A stretch of 64,000 nt of DNA from positions 1-64,000 of the forward strand of contig CAZYDR010000001.1 of NCBI GenBank assembly GCA_964645285.1, in the 5' to 3' direction. The notes beneath the pieces are model-generated. The model had not been told where the DNA came from. It did not search any database and was given only the letters and a program-made list of their open reading frames with translations. The number at the start of each line of letters is the position of its first letter. Positions within the stretch are counted from its first letter, which is position 1. Both the position numbers and the translations under genes were made by a program. This DNA comes from JAYZAP01 sp964645285 (GTDB lineage Bacteria > Pseudomonadota > Alphaproteobacteria > JAAXGF01). Shown one piece after another: positions 16,926 through 25,289 of the stretch.

Positions 16926-18239
16926 TTAGCCCGTACCGGGCTTCTCCAGCCGCGCCATCACCTGCTTCGCACTTGCTATGAGGGGCGCGAACCAGGAGCG
17001 GCCGCTATAGAACGGCATGGTCTTGAACGGCAGTTCGTCGAACGCGGTCTCGCTGCCCGGCTCTCCCATCAGCCTGAGGGCAACCTTGTTGCCAAGATGG
17101 GTCCCGGTGGGCAGGCCGCCGCCGTTCATGCCGAGGACGTAATAGACGCCGTCGTGGCGGCCGATATGGGGCAGCGTATCGAAGGTCAGCCCCAACTGCC
17201 CGTGCCAGTAATGGCTCAAACCGACATCGGCGAGTTGCGGGTGGATCTCGCACATCTCGCCATGCAGCGCCGTGGCAATACGGCGGTCGCGGTAGAGCGG
17301 GCGGATCGTCTGACCGAGAAACAGGATCCGCGGCTCGTCCGGGGCGATGCACCACGAATGGAAGTTGTTGCGTACATCGAGGTTGACGCGGCCGCTCGGG
17401 AAGAGCTCCGCCAGGGTCTCTTGGGGCAGCGGCTCGGTGGCCACCATATGGGCGTTGACCGGGATGATGCGGCGCCTGAGGAAGGGCGTTTCCTTGCCGA
17501 TGTAGCCGTTGGTCGCGACCACCACGTCGCCCGCCTCGATCGTCCCCCGGCTGGTCGCCACGTCGAAGGTTTGTGCCCGTTGCTCGATACCGAGGACGCG
17601 GGTATGGTCAAGGATCGTCGCGCCCGCCGCCTCGACCCGGTCGATCAGGCCATCGACCAGCAGCGCCGGATGACAGGCGCCGGTGCCGGGAAACGCGACG
17701 CCGCCATAATAGAAATCCGACCCGGTCTCGCGCCGCTTGTCCTCGGGGCCGATGACATAGCCCTCGACGCCGGCGTGCTCCCGCATGAACTCCAGATCGC
17801 GGGTCTTGTACTCAAGCTGCTCGCGGTTGTAGGCCCAATAGACCCGGCCGCACTGGCGGTACTGGCAATGGATTTGCTCGCGTTCGATCAGCTCGGTGAC
17901 ATATTTGAAGGCGGCGTGGGTCTCGCGATATATGCCGGCCGCCCGCTCCATGCCGTGGCGCTTGGCCAGATCGACGAACGAGGCCATGGGCGCCACACCG
18001 ACATAGCCGTGGTTTCGCGAGCTGGCGCCGAAGCCGGGCGCCTCGGCGTCAAGAACAACCACCTCGCGCCCATGGCGGGCCAGGGTCAAGGCCGCCGACA
18101 GTCCGGTGAACCCGGAGCCGACCACCACCACATCGGCCTTGGCCGGCAGCATGGCGTCGGCGCTCTCGGGCCGCCGCGGCGCTGCTTCCCACCAATAGGG
18201 TTCCTCCTTGAATCCGGAGGCGAATACCGATCCGGTCAT
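16926..18239 (-). CDS. FAD-dependent oxidoreductase (DAO family, PuuB-like)
   Basis: A 437-aa flavoprotein of the DadA/PuuB amine oxidase group. The FAD fold is clear ('VVVVGSGFTGLSAALTLARHG', then 'EVVVLDAE'), followed by 'GFGASSRNHGYVG', the segment near the flavin in this family, and the C-terminal 'GMNGGGLPTGTHLGNKVA'. Members oxidise secondary amines or amino acids to imines. The start is ATG 18239, with AGGAG 8 nt upstream. DUF1244 lies immediately upstream on the same strand (16-nt gap). Confidence 0.9.
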   Translation of the reverse strand: MTGSVFASGFKEEPYWWEAAPRRPESADAMLPAKADVVVVGSGFTGLSAALTLARHGREVVVLDAEAPGFGASSRNHGYVGVAPMASFVDLAKRHGMERAAGIYRETHAAFKYVTELIEREQIHCQYRQCGRVYWAYNREQLEYKTRDLEFMREHAGVEGYVIGPEDKRRETGSDFYYGGVAFPGTGACHPALLVDGLIDRVEAAGATILDHTRVLGIEQRAQTFDVATSRGTIEAGDVVVATNGYIGKETPFLRRRIIPVNAHMVATEPLPQETLAELFPSGRVNLDVRNNFHSWCIAPDEPRILFLGQTIRPLYRDRRIATALHGEMCEIHPQLADVGLSHYWHGQLGLTFDTLPHIGRHDGVYYVLGMNGGGLPTGTHLGNKVALRLMGEPGSETAFDELPFKTMPFYSGRSWFAPLIASAKQVMARLEKPGTG

Positions 18240-18255
18240 GGTGCTGCTCCTATCC

Positions 18256-18588
18256 CTAGACCGCGTCGTCGAACCAGCTTTCGCCGGCCTCCCCGTGTTC
18301 GGCGATGGAGTCTTTGTAGCGTTGCTGAGTTTCCGGCGCCGCATCGGTCTGGTGGTTGGCCTTCCACTCGGCATAGGTCATGCCGTAGATCAGCGTGCGG
18401 GCATCGTCGTAGCTGATCTCGTCGCCATGCTCGGCGGCCGCCGCGCGATACCACTTGGACAGGCAGTTGCGGCAGAATCCGGCGTTGTTCATGACGTCGA
18501 TATTCTGCACGTCGGTGCGCTGGCGGAAGTGATGGACCATGCGGCGGAACACAGCGGCCTCGACTTCAGTGCGGGTCTGATTGTCCAT
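18256..18588 (-). CDS. DUF1244 domain-containing protein
   Basis: A 110-aa protein with the conserved 'NAGFCRNCLSKWY' core of DUF1244, a small family common in Alpha- and Gammaproteobacteria with structures but no firm function. The cysteine pair Cys39/Cys42 could bind a metal. It is followed by the FAD oxidoreductase gene. Pieces of this gene's sequence occur at 13781-13805 and 16858-16887, showing that a second copy once existed nearby. Confidence 0.92.
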   Translation of the reverse strand: MDNQTRTEVEAAVFRRMVHHFRQRTDVQNIDVMNNAGFCRNCLSKWYRAAAAEHGDEISYDDARTLIYGMTYAEWKANHQTDAAPETQQRYKDSIAEHGEAGESWFDDAV

Positions 18589-18652
18589 TTATTATCTCCC
18601 TCTGGATTGGTTCACTCGACACGGCGCATGTATCGATCCCGGTTTATTGTTA

Positions 18653-18694
18653 GCGCCGACAATTCATGGAATCGATTTCGTGGTCAAGGTCGAA
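18653..18694. repeat. 42-bp repeat, also found next to the IS30 remnant
   Basis: This stretch matches 24706-24747 at 40 of 42 positions. It lies in the gap between DUF1244 and the DUF35 gene. At the other site it adjoins an IS30-type transposase remnant, so both are probably ends of the same mobile element; this copy would be a solo relic. Confidence 0.7.
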
Positions 18695-18712
18695 CCCGGA
18701 ACCCAAGGGGTA

Positions 18713-19045
18713 TCACGCCGATGGCACCAACAGATAAGGCGCGGCCCCGTCGCACTGTGACACGGAAACCCTGCTATTGATCTCAAGCGGAGCCCGGGAC
18801 GCGCCCATAAGCTGGACCTCGGCGGCGCCATGGAGTTGGACCATGGCGATATAGAACGGAACCTCGCCCGTCGGGCTATAGACCGGGGATCGGTCCACGC
18901 GGGTGACAGCCGTCACGGAACCGCTCGCAGGGAGTGAAACGGGTTCGCATTGTTCGGCGCCACAGCCCGCGCAGGCATAACGGCCGCGCAGCCGGTGGGT
19001 GCCGCAACTCTGGCAGCGATCGACAAGAAGGCTGTGGTCCGACAT
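18713..19045 (-). CDS. Zn-ribbon OB-fold protein (DUF35)
   Basis: A 110-aa protein with a rubredoxin-like zinc ribbon (Cys11-x2-Cys14 and Cys25-x2-Cys28) followed by an OB-fold, the DUF35 architecture. DUF35 proteins bind thiolase-fold partners and help to bind the acyl-CoA. The thiolase-like gene ends 3 nt upstream, so they form a pair. With the two MaoC genes this resembles the ChsH2-DUF35/Ltp2 aldolase arrangement, although there DUF35 is fused to a MaoC domain. Confidence 0.9.
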   Translation of the reverse strand: MSDHSLLVDRCQSCGTHRLRGRYACAGCGAEQCEPVSLPASGSVTAVTRVDRSPVYSPTGEVPFYIAMVQLHGAAEVQLMGASRAPLEINSRVSVSQCDGAAPYLLVPSA

Positions 19046-19048
19046 TGG

Positions 19049-20185
19049 CTAGGCCTCCAGAACAATCGAGACATGGGACGAAAACACGCCGCCATCGGCG
19101 TGGAGGAACGCGGCAGGCCGGCGGGCGGCCCCAGTCGCATCGTCCTCACGAGCCGCCCGGACGATCTCGACCAGATGGGCCAGACCGCCGGCGACGCCGC
19201 TATGGCCGTAGGACAACAGGCCGCCATGGGTGTTCAGCGGCAGGTCGCCGTCGCCATCAAAGCGGCCCTCTTTGGCGTCGCTCGTCGCCTGCCCGGCGGC
19301 GCTGACGCCGCACGCCTCAAGCAGTATGGCCAGGGTCACCGTGAAGCTGTCGTAAATCGCGACGCGGCCCATATCCGCCATACGCCGGCCGGCGGTGTCC
19401 AGGGCGGTGCGTGAGGCCCGCACAGCACCCTCGGCAATATCCGCCGGGGCGGCGCTCATGTGCTGGTGGGTGTGTGACTGACCGGTTCCGGTGACCCGCA
19501 GCGCCGGGCCACGGGCGGGAGGCGTGGCGGAGACCACAACCGCCGCGCCGCCATCAGAGACCGGACAGCAGTCGAGCAGTTTCAGGGGCGTGGCAATGGG
19601 CTTGCTCGCCATGACCTCGGCGACCGTGATCGGCTTCGAGAAATGGGCGCCGGGCGTCGCTGCCGCATGGCGGCGCATGAGCACCGCGAACTCGGCCAGA
19701 TCGACCTCGGACAAGCCCGTCCGGTGAAGGTAGGCCGAGGCGACGAGGCCGTAATAAGCCGGAACGGAAGCACCGTTCGGCGCCTCGTGCAGGGGGTCAC
19801 CGACCTCGGACAGGACCCGCGTGGTCGCCGCGCCGGTTTGCCCGCTGAGGCGATTCTCGCCGGCGACTACGAGGATGGTCTCCGCGGCGCCGGACGCAAT
19901 CAGATGGCGGGCTAGGGCGACCATGGCCAGCCCCGAGGCGCCGCCAACCGAAATGCCGTAGGCGCAGCTGGGCTGCAACGCGAAGGCCTCGGCGAAGCGC
20001 GTGGCGGGCATGAGGTGCGGCGCCGTAGTCGCGTAGCCGACAAGCAGGCCGTCGATCTGCCGGCGCTGCAAACCGCTGTCGGCCAAAGCCGCGCTGGCGG
20101 CCCGGGCCTGAAGATCGAGGGCGGAGGCCGGGCCAAGCTTGCCGAATTCGGTCAGCCCGACGCCGCAAATATAGGCGTCCCTCAT
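19049..20185 (-). CDS. Thiolase-fold protein lacking the catalytic cysteine (SCP2/Ltp2-like)
   Basis: A 378-aa thiolase-superfamily protein of the SCP-x/Ltp2 type. Where thiolases have the nucleophile (consensus ACASG) it reads 'SVGGASG', placing Gly82 in that position; the C-terminal second cysteine is also replaced ('HADGGVFSSHVS'). The 'NTHGGLLSYGHSG' motif is kept. Such cysteine-less proteins include Ltp2, a retro-aldolase working with a DUF35 partner. The start ATG overlaps the MaoC stop by 4 nt (ATGA). The likely reaction is C-C cleavage of a 3-hydroxyacyl-CoA without a thiol nucleophile; this is inference. Confidence 0.88.
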   Translation of the reverse strand: MRDAYICGVGLTEFGKLGPASALDLQARAASAALADSGLQRRQIDGLLVGYATTAPHLMPATRFAEAFALQPSCAYGISVGGASGLAMVALARHLIASGAAETILVVAGENRLSGQTGAATTRVLSEVGDPLHEAPNGASVPAYYGLVASAYLHRTGLSEVDLAEFAVLMRRHAAATPGAHFSKPITVAEVMASKPIATPLKLLDCCPVSDGGAAVVVSATPPARGPALRVTGTGQSHTHQHMSAAPADIAEGAVRASRTALDTAGRRMADMGRVAIYDSFTVTLAILLEACGVSAAGQATSDAKEGRFDGDGDLPLNTHGGLLSYGHSGVAGGLAHLVEIVRAAREDDATGAARRPAAFLHADGGVFSSHVSIVLEA

Positions 20186-20562
20186 GGCTGCGCCTTGTCA
20201 CTGTCGGGCGTGAAGCTGCCGGCGATGGCCGCTTCGCCGTCCTCCCGTTCGACGGTCAAGCGCAGGGCGCCGGCGGCGTCAGGCTCGAGAACAACCCGAA
20301 CCGCATCGCCCACGAAAATCGGCTTGAGAAACCGGACCTCGGCGCGGCCCGCGAGGAAGGCGGTCTCGCCGACAAAGCGGCGCAGCTCGGAAAGCGCCCG
20401 CGCCAGAGAGAGCGTTCCGTGGGCGATAGGCCGGCCCATGGCCGTGGTGGCGGCGAAGTCCGGGTCGAGATGGATCGGGTTCATGTCGCCGGTCAGGGCC
20501 GCGTAGGCCTCGGTGCGCGAGCGGTCAACTCGGACCCAGTCGGTGACATGGCGCGGCGCCAT
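20182..20562 (-). CDS. MaoC-family hydratase (catalytic half)
   Basis: A hot-dog-fold protein with the hydratase-2 motif: 'AYAALTGDMNPIHLD' (catalytic Asp and His) and 'RPIAHGTLS' downstream. It would hydrate an enoyl-CoA. The start is taken at ATG 20562, which overlaps the stop of the upstream MaoC-like gene (TAATG); an in-frame ATG at 20574 is the alternative. It probably pairs with the upstream protein as a heterodimer, as ChsH1/ChsH2 do. Confidence 0.88.
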   Translation of the reverse strand: MAPRHVTDWVRVDRSRTEAYAALTGDMNPIHLDPDFAATTAMGRPIAHGTLSLARALSELRRFVGETAFLAGRAEVRFLKPIFVGDAVRVVLEPDAAGALRLTVEREDGEAAIAGSFTPDSDKAQP

Positions 20563-20948
20563 TATTTCGCCCATAGGAAACTCATTTCGCCCTCGACAAC
20601 CATCTCGCTATCCGATGTCAGGGTCAGGCCGAAGGTGACCCAGGGCCGGCCTTTCTTACGCTCCTTTGCGATGCACCGGGCACGGGCCATGAAGCGGTCC
20701 CCCGGCGCCAGAAGCCGCCCCACGGTCAGGCTCTGGCCGGCATGGATATTCCCCGGCGGGCGCGGCGAAATGATGGAAATATAGGCGCGCATCATCATGC
20801 CGATAGTCATTTCGACACGGCCATCAAAGTCGCCCATGTCCGGAAAGGCTTTACCTAGGTGATCGCGCGCGTCGTCGGTCACGACCATCTCGCGTGTACC
20901 GATCTCGTGGCCGACCTGGAAATCGTCGAAAGTGAGAACTTTGCTCAT
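20562..20948 (-). CDS. MaoC-like hot-dog protein (non-catalytic half)
   Basis: A 128-aa hot-dog-fold protein ('FDDFQVGHEIGTREMVVTDDAR', 'GRLLAPGDRFMARARCIAKERKKGRPWVTF'). The NPIHxD hydratase motif is missing, so it is likely the structural partner of the catalytic MaoC protein encoded next. It is first in the four-gene unit MaoC-MaoC-thiolase-DUF35, whose genes overlap or nearly touch. Confidence 0.85.
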   Translation of the reverse strand: MSKVLTFDDFQVGHEIGTREMVVTDDARDHLGKAFPDMGDFDGRVEMTIGMMMRAYISIISPRPPGNIHAGQSLTVGRLLAPGDRFMARARCIAKERKKGRPWVTFGLTLTSDSEMVVEGEMSFLWAK

Positions 20949-21015
20949 GGTACCGCCTGCCGCTCAACATCGGTGTCGAGCGCTAGAGTGTATCCCGATA
21001 ATGTAGGAAAATGCT

Positions 21016-22659
21016 CTAGGCGTTGCCCTCGCCGTGAACCACCCTGCCGCCGACAATGGTGGTGTCCACCTGAACCTCCTTAAGAGCATCGATCGGAATC
21101 TCGAATGGGTTTCGGTCGAGTACGATGACGTCGGCCAGCTTGCCGGTCTCGATCGAGCCCTTGCTGTCTTCCTCGAACCCGGCGCGGGCCGAGAAGGTCG
21201 TATAGAGCCGGATGCCGTCCATCACGGTGAGCGCTTCCTCGGGGCAGATTAGGCGGCCGCTCCGGGTCTCGCGGGCGACAGTGCACCAGATGCTCCACCA
21301 CGGGTTCAACGCCTCGGGCTCGGTGCCCATGGAATCCGAATTGCCCGGCGGCATGAAGCCTTCGTCCAGCAGAGTGCGATAGGGCGCCGCCTTGTCGCCC
21401 TGGTTGGCGGTCTCGAGCCAGCCGTCGCCATACCAGCCTAGCGAACTGTAGGGCGTCGGCACCGGGATGATTCCCAACTCCTTGAGTCGGGCCAGCCCTT
21501 CGGGCCAATAGTCGCCGGCGAAATGTTCGATGCGGTGGCGATGATCGGCGCGCGGCGCCGCGTCCAGGGTGGTGCTGACCGCCTCGATGGCCATGGCCTG
21601 AGCGTCACGGGAGATGGCGTGCATCATCATGCGGATGCCGGATTTGTGAGCGCCGGCAACCAGATCGTTCAACTCGTCCTGGCTGAGGCGCATCCATTCC
21701 TGGTGAACGCCGTCGGCATCGCGCCCGGCGCCGTCGATGAACATCTTGGCGCTGCCGAATTTGAGCCAGTCGTTGCCGAAGCCAGTCTGCATTCCGAGGT
21801 TGATCAAGCCTTCGAGATCAACCGTGCGATACATTCCCCAGACGCAGGGGCAAAGCTGCACCCGGAGCGGCAGTTCGCCGTCGCGGTAGAGGTCCTGATA
21901 AATTCGCGTGCTCTCGGGCCAGCTCAGGAACTCGTGGATGCCGGTGATGCCGAACGCGGAGGCCTCGCCTAGGGTCTCGCGAATGGCGCCCTTGAGGGTG
22001 TAGTAGGGCCACGGGTTATGTTTGCGAAAAATCCAGTCGATGGCCTCGTGAATGATGCCCGTGGGCTCGCCGCTCGCCGTATCGCGAACGATGCGACCGC
22101 CGTTGGCGACCGCGTGGAGTTCGGCGTCGGTCGGCGAATCCCTGGTTATGCCGGCCATGGCGAGGGCCTTGCCGTTCAACATCTGACAGTGGGCGCTGTA
22201 GCGAACCATAAGCGGATGATCCGGCGCCGCCGCGTCGAAATCCGCCCGGCTCGGCGAGTTGCCGTCGGCCTCCAGAGGGAAACGGCCCTGGCCGATGATC
22301 CACCGACCTTTGGGCGTGCGCGCAGCCTCGTCCCTGACCCAGGCGAGAATGGCCTCGCGGGTGTCGCCACCGCCCGAGACGCCGACATATTCGACCGGCG
22401 GGATATGGCAGCTCCCGGCCAGCTTGGTGTGGGTCGCCGTGCAATCGAGATGGATGTGGGTATCGATGAACCCCGGCAACGCGACGCGGCCCTTGAGGTC
22501 GATCACCCGCGTCTGGTCACCGATCAAGGCGTCCATGTCGGACCCGGCGCCCAGCGCAACGATGCGCTCGCCGTTAAAGGCGGCCGCTTCGACAGTCGTG
22601 CCGGCGGCATCCATGGTGACAATTTGGCCGTTCGTCAGAACCATATCCGCAGTCATCAT
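21016..22659 (-). CDS. Amidohydrolase family protein (YtcJ-like)
   Basis: A 547-aa metal-dependent hydrolase of the Amidohydro_3/YtcJ group. 'ALPGFIDTHIHLD' gives the first metal-binding His-x-His, 'HAISRDAQ' and 'HRHRIEHFAGD' further metal-side histidines, and 'GSDSMGTEP' (written 'NSDSMGTEP' here) is near the end of the barrel. Substrates of this group are N-acyl or formyl amides, mostly uncharacterised. It is separated by 67 nt from the MaoC-thiolase unit and may head the same transcript. Confidence 0.9.
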   Translation of the reverse strand: MMTADMVLTNGQIVTMDAAGTTVEAAAFNGERIVALGAGSDMDALIGDQTRVIDLKGRVALPGFIDTHIHLDCTATHTKLAGSCHIPPVEYVGVSGGGDTREAILAWVRDEAARTPKGRWIIGQGRFPLEADGNSPSRADFDAAAPDHPLMVRYSAHCQMLNGKALAMAGITRDSPTDAELHAVANGGRIVRDTASGEPTGIIHEAIDWIFRKHNPWPYYTLKGAIRETLGEASAFGITGIHEFLSWPESTRIYQDLYRDGELPLRVQLCPCVWGMYRTVDLEGLINLGMQTGFGNDWLKFGSAKMFIDGAGRDADGVHQEWMRLSQDELNDLVAGAHKSGIRMMMHAISRDAQAMAIEAVSTTLDAAPRADHRHRIEHFAGDYWPEGLARLKELGIIPVPTPYSSLGWYGDGWLETANQGDKAAPYRTLLDEGFMPPGNSDSMGTEPEALNPWWSIWCTVARETRSGRLICPEEALTVMDGIRLYTTFSARAGFEEDSKGSIETGKLADVIVLDRNPFEIPIDALKEVQVDTTIVGGRVVHGEGNA

Positions 22660-23162
22660 TCCCAGTCCTTTCTTGCCTTTGAACAGAGCAATGTCTTGGC
22701 GTCATAGGGCCGCCGATAACCTGGACAGCGCCCACGACCTTCCGCTCCGCGGCATAATCGGTGACAGCCATCAGATACGACCGCTACCCAGGGTGTCGTT
22801 GACCTAAATTAAGTTCGAGGGTGGTGATGCGGCCTGATGGATGGCCCGCGCTCTAGTCGAGACCCAATACGGTCTCTTCAATGAGAAAATCGACCACCGC
22901 CTCAAGCGCCTCGTGGCCGTCGGCGCCGCCGGTCTTGGCGGTTTAGTTCCTTGACCCCGAACCGACTTTGTCACAACGACCACTCTGCGCTACCATACTC
23001 GACTTCGCCCGCATACCAGCCCGACAGTTGGCACGGCGGGGAGGCAAACCGTTATTTCACGTTCGAGCACGACGGCGAAAAGCGACCCAGTACTGGCTTT
23101 ATTTTGCAAGCCCCTTCAGCAACAAGCGGCCTTGCCCGCGGAAACCGTGATGGAGTTGAATC
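22660..23162. other. Gene-poor spacer between the amidohydrolase and the sulfatase
   Basis: These 503 nt contain no credible complete gene. The only coding-like trace is the short 3' gene relic at 22853-22942. The rest must hold the divergent promoters of the amidohydrolase and the sulfatase, but I see no strong -35/-10 match. Confidence 0.6.
22853..22942 (-). pseudogene. Relic of the 3' end of an unidentified gene
   Basis: On the minus strand a frame with coding character reads 'KTGGADGHEALEAVVDFLIE' then ETVLGLD and ends in TAG (22855-22853); it is preceded in frame by TAA. It looks like the C-terminal helix of a protein whose body has been deleted. The family is not recognised. Confidence 0.4.
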
Positions 23163-24641
23163 GTGACGGCAAAGAAACCGAACGTCATCCTGATATTCGT
23201 CGATAATCATCCCGCGAATATGCTGGGATGCGCCGGCAACGACGAGGTTCACACGCCACATCTCGACAGCCTTGCGGCGCAAGGCACCCGGTTCAGCGAC
23301 GCCTATTGTCCGAACGCCATGTGTTCGCCGTGCCGGGCATCGGTTCTGACAGGACTGATGCCTTCGCAACACGGCATTCACACCTGGCTGGATGACGCCG
23401 TCATCGACACCTGGCCGGAGAAATGGAATGCCATCGCGGAATTCTATACCCTGCCTGAACGCCTCGTTGAGGAGGGATACGACACCGCGCTTATCGGAAA
23501 GTATCACCTTGGCATTGCCGACGAACCGCAGAATGGATTCAGGGAGTGGGTGACCTTACAGATCGGTCATGTATTGTCATTCTACGACAACGCGATGATC
23601 GACAACGGCAAGCGGGTTACCCATCCGGGGCATTCGGTCGATTATTTTACACAGCGCGCCGTTGACTATATCGGGGATCGCGGCAACGCTCCGGACCAGC
23701 CCTTCTTCATGTTTCTGACGTATCCGGCGCCTTACGGGCACTGGCCTTCCATCCAGGGCGAGCCGAACAATCGCTTCGCCGAGCGCTATCGCAATACCCC
23801 GTTCAATTCCGTGCCGCGAGAGGGGGTCAGCGGGAGTCTGGTTAACTGGTTGCTGGTCAGGCACGACAAAGTGCCTGGAGAAAAAGACCATGGTTATGTC
23901 GAGGATATGATTCAGATTCCCAACGACATGCCAACATTGCGAAACTACTACTCGCAGATGAGCATGGTCGACGAAGGCGTTGGAAATGTCCTGGCCGCGC
24001 TCGACAACAGCGGCCTGAGCGAGGATACGCTGGTCATCTATACGTCCGATCATGGCATGTCGCTGGGCGAGCATGGGTTCTGGGGGCATGGCGAGGATAC
24101 CTGGCCGTCCAACACGTTTCGTGAAGCCAACCATATTCCGCTGATCGTAAGACCGCCCGGTGGCCCGGGCGGCGACCGCGTGGAACAACGCTTGGTCGGC
24201 ACCACGGACATATTCGCCACCATTCTGGATTATTCGGGCGCCGCCTCGCCCGGCAAGGATGAAACAGCGTCGAGAAGCCTTCGCCGATTGATCGAAGGGT
24301 CCGAGTCTGATTGGAACGACGCCGTGTTCATGGAACAGGAGGAAACCCGGTCCATTCGGACTCCCGAATGGCTGTTCATGCGACGGTTCGAGCCGACCTC
24401 GTACAATTTCGATCACGAGCTGTTCGATTTGACGCAGGACCCCGACGAACGAAACAATGTCGCCAATGACCCTTCATACCGGTCGGTCGTCGACGAGTTG
24501 TCAGCCCGAATAGAGGCTTACTTTGAAAAATATTCCGACCCCAAATGGAACTTGTGGAAGGGCGGTACCTTGAAGTCAAACTCGGGCAGACCATTTCTCT
24601 GGAAAGAAGCGTGGGGAGAGAATTGGGAACCAGGATTCTAA
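23163..24641 (+). CDS. Sulfatase-family hydrolase
   Basis: A 492-aa type I sulfatase: 'NVILIFVDNHPANMLG' (metal ligand Asp14, with Asn15 in place of the common second Asp) and the signature Cys54-Ser-Pro-Cys-Arg58, followed by 'ASVLTG'. Cys54 would be oxidised to formylglycine. 'YTSDHGMSLGEHGFWGH' holds the second metal-binding Asp-His pair. No signal peptide is present, so it is probably cytoplasmic. The start is GTG 23163 with GGAG ten bases upstream. No formylglycine-generating enzyme is encoded in the window. Its wording and looser codon use, and the adjoining IS relic, suggest acquisition by transfer. Confidence 0.9.
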   Translation: MTAKKPNVILIFVDNHPANMLGCAGNDEVHTPHLDSLAAQGTRFSDAYCPNAMCSPCRASVLTGLMPSQHGIHTWLDDAVIDTWPEKWNAIAEFYTLPERLVEEGYDTALIGKYHLGIADEPQNGFREWVTLQIGHVLSFYDNAMIDNGKRVTHPGHSVDYFTQRAVDYIGDRGNAPDQPFFMFLTYPAPYGHWPSIQGEPNNRFAERYRNTPFNSVPREGVSGSLVNWLLVRHDKVPGEKDHGYVEDMIQIPNDMPTLRNYYSQMSMVDEGVGNVLAALDNSGLSEDTLVIYTSDHGMSLGEHGFWGHGEDTWPSNTFREANHIPLIVRPPGGPGGDRVEQRLVGTTDIFATILDYSGAASPGKDETASRSLRRLIEGSESDWNDAVFMEQEETRSIRTPEWLFMRRFEPTSYNFDHELFDLTQDPDERNNVANDPSYRSVVDELSARIEAYFEKYSDPKWNLWKGGTLKSNSGRPFLWKEAWGENWEPGF

Positions 24642-24705
24642 ACGGAAACCGACGCGGATTAGGCTAGTCGTGGTTTCCAGTGAGCGTTGGAAAAGAATTT
24701 CAGGG

Positions 24706-24747
24706 GCGCCGACAATTCATGGAATTGATTCCGTGGTCAAGGTCGAA
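24706..24747. repeat. 42-bp repeat at the edge of the IS30 remnant
   Basis: Matches 18653-18694 at 40 of 42 positions. It lies on the 3' side of the transposase remnant in the transposase's own orientation and so may be the terminal part of the element. Confidence 0.7.
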
Positions 24748-24748
24748 T

Positions 24749-24948
24749 CTTGACATCGGAGCATGTCCGCTGTTGGGATGCCGCCTCAGGGTCGCAATGT
24801 AGCTGTTCTGCGGTCCCGACAACAAATCGCCTTCCCAGTGACCCGGCACCGCCCGATCCTCGACCGAAGCCGGGCGCTCGCTGATCGACACCATGTCCCT
24901 GATCTGACCACGGTCAATGCCTTTCCGCCGCGCCAGTTTGGAGCGACG
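24749..24948 (-). mobile_element. IS30-family transposase remnant
   Basis: On the minus strand the segment 24948-24787 codes 'RGQIRDMVSISERPASVEDR' followed by AVPGHWEGDLLSG and NSYIATL, the start of the IS30 catalytic domain with its first acidic residue in HWEGD. The helix-turn-helix region upstream and the rest of the catalytic core downstream are gone; the sequence jumps from 'IATL' to unrelated codons. It abuts the GMC fragment at about 24947 with no gap, which marks a deletion junction. Confidence 0.85.
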
Positions 24949-25255
24949 GATCGTGCGCCTGGCGTCTGGCGACCCTTCGGACGCCCCGCTGATCGACTTC
25001 AATTATCTTGACGCGCCAGAAGACTTGGATGACTTGCGCGCCTGTGTTCACCAAGCGCGCGATGTGGTGGCGCAGGAGGCCTTCGATCCCTATCGTAGGC
25101 CGGCCGAAGAGCCCTGGGCTTCCGCCCGCGCGGACGACGGAATTGACCAGCTCATCCGCAAAACCGCGGAGAGCGCCTATCATCCCTGTGGGACCTGTAA
25201 GATGGGCCACGACCTGCGCATCCACGTGCCGCTGGTGATCGGCGCCGATCTCTGA
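24930..25255 (+). pseudogene. C-terminal fragment of a GMC oxidoreductase (choline dehydrogenase-like)
   Basis: The translated segment 'IVRLASGDPSDAPLIDFNYL' through 'DLDDLRACVHQARDVVAQ' and 'TAESAYHPCGTCKMG' is the C-terminal domain of BetA-type GMC flavoenzymes, including the catalytic His of HPCGTC. Everything before it (FAD domain) is missing, replaced by the IS30 remnant, and the last ~40 residues are lost too, ending 'HDLRIHVPLVIGADL'. It cannot make a working enzyme. Confidence 0.85.
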
Positions 25256-25289
25256 GACCATACCCGGCCAAACCTTGAGGAGCGGAACC

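Noticed and set aside
22951..23166. A 71-codon plus-strand frame before the sulfatase
   Set aside because: Composition is not protein-like and it overlaps the sulfatase ribosome site.
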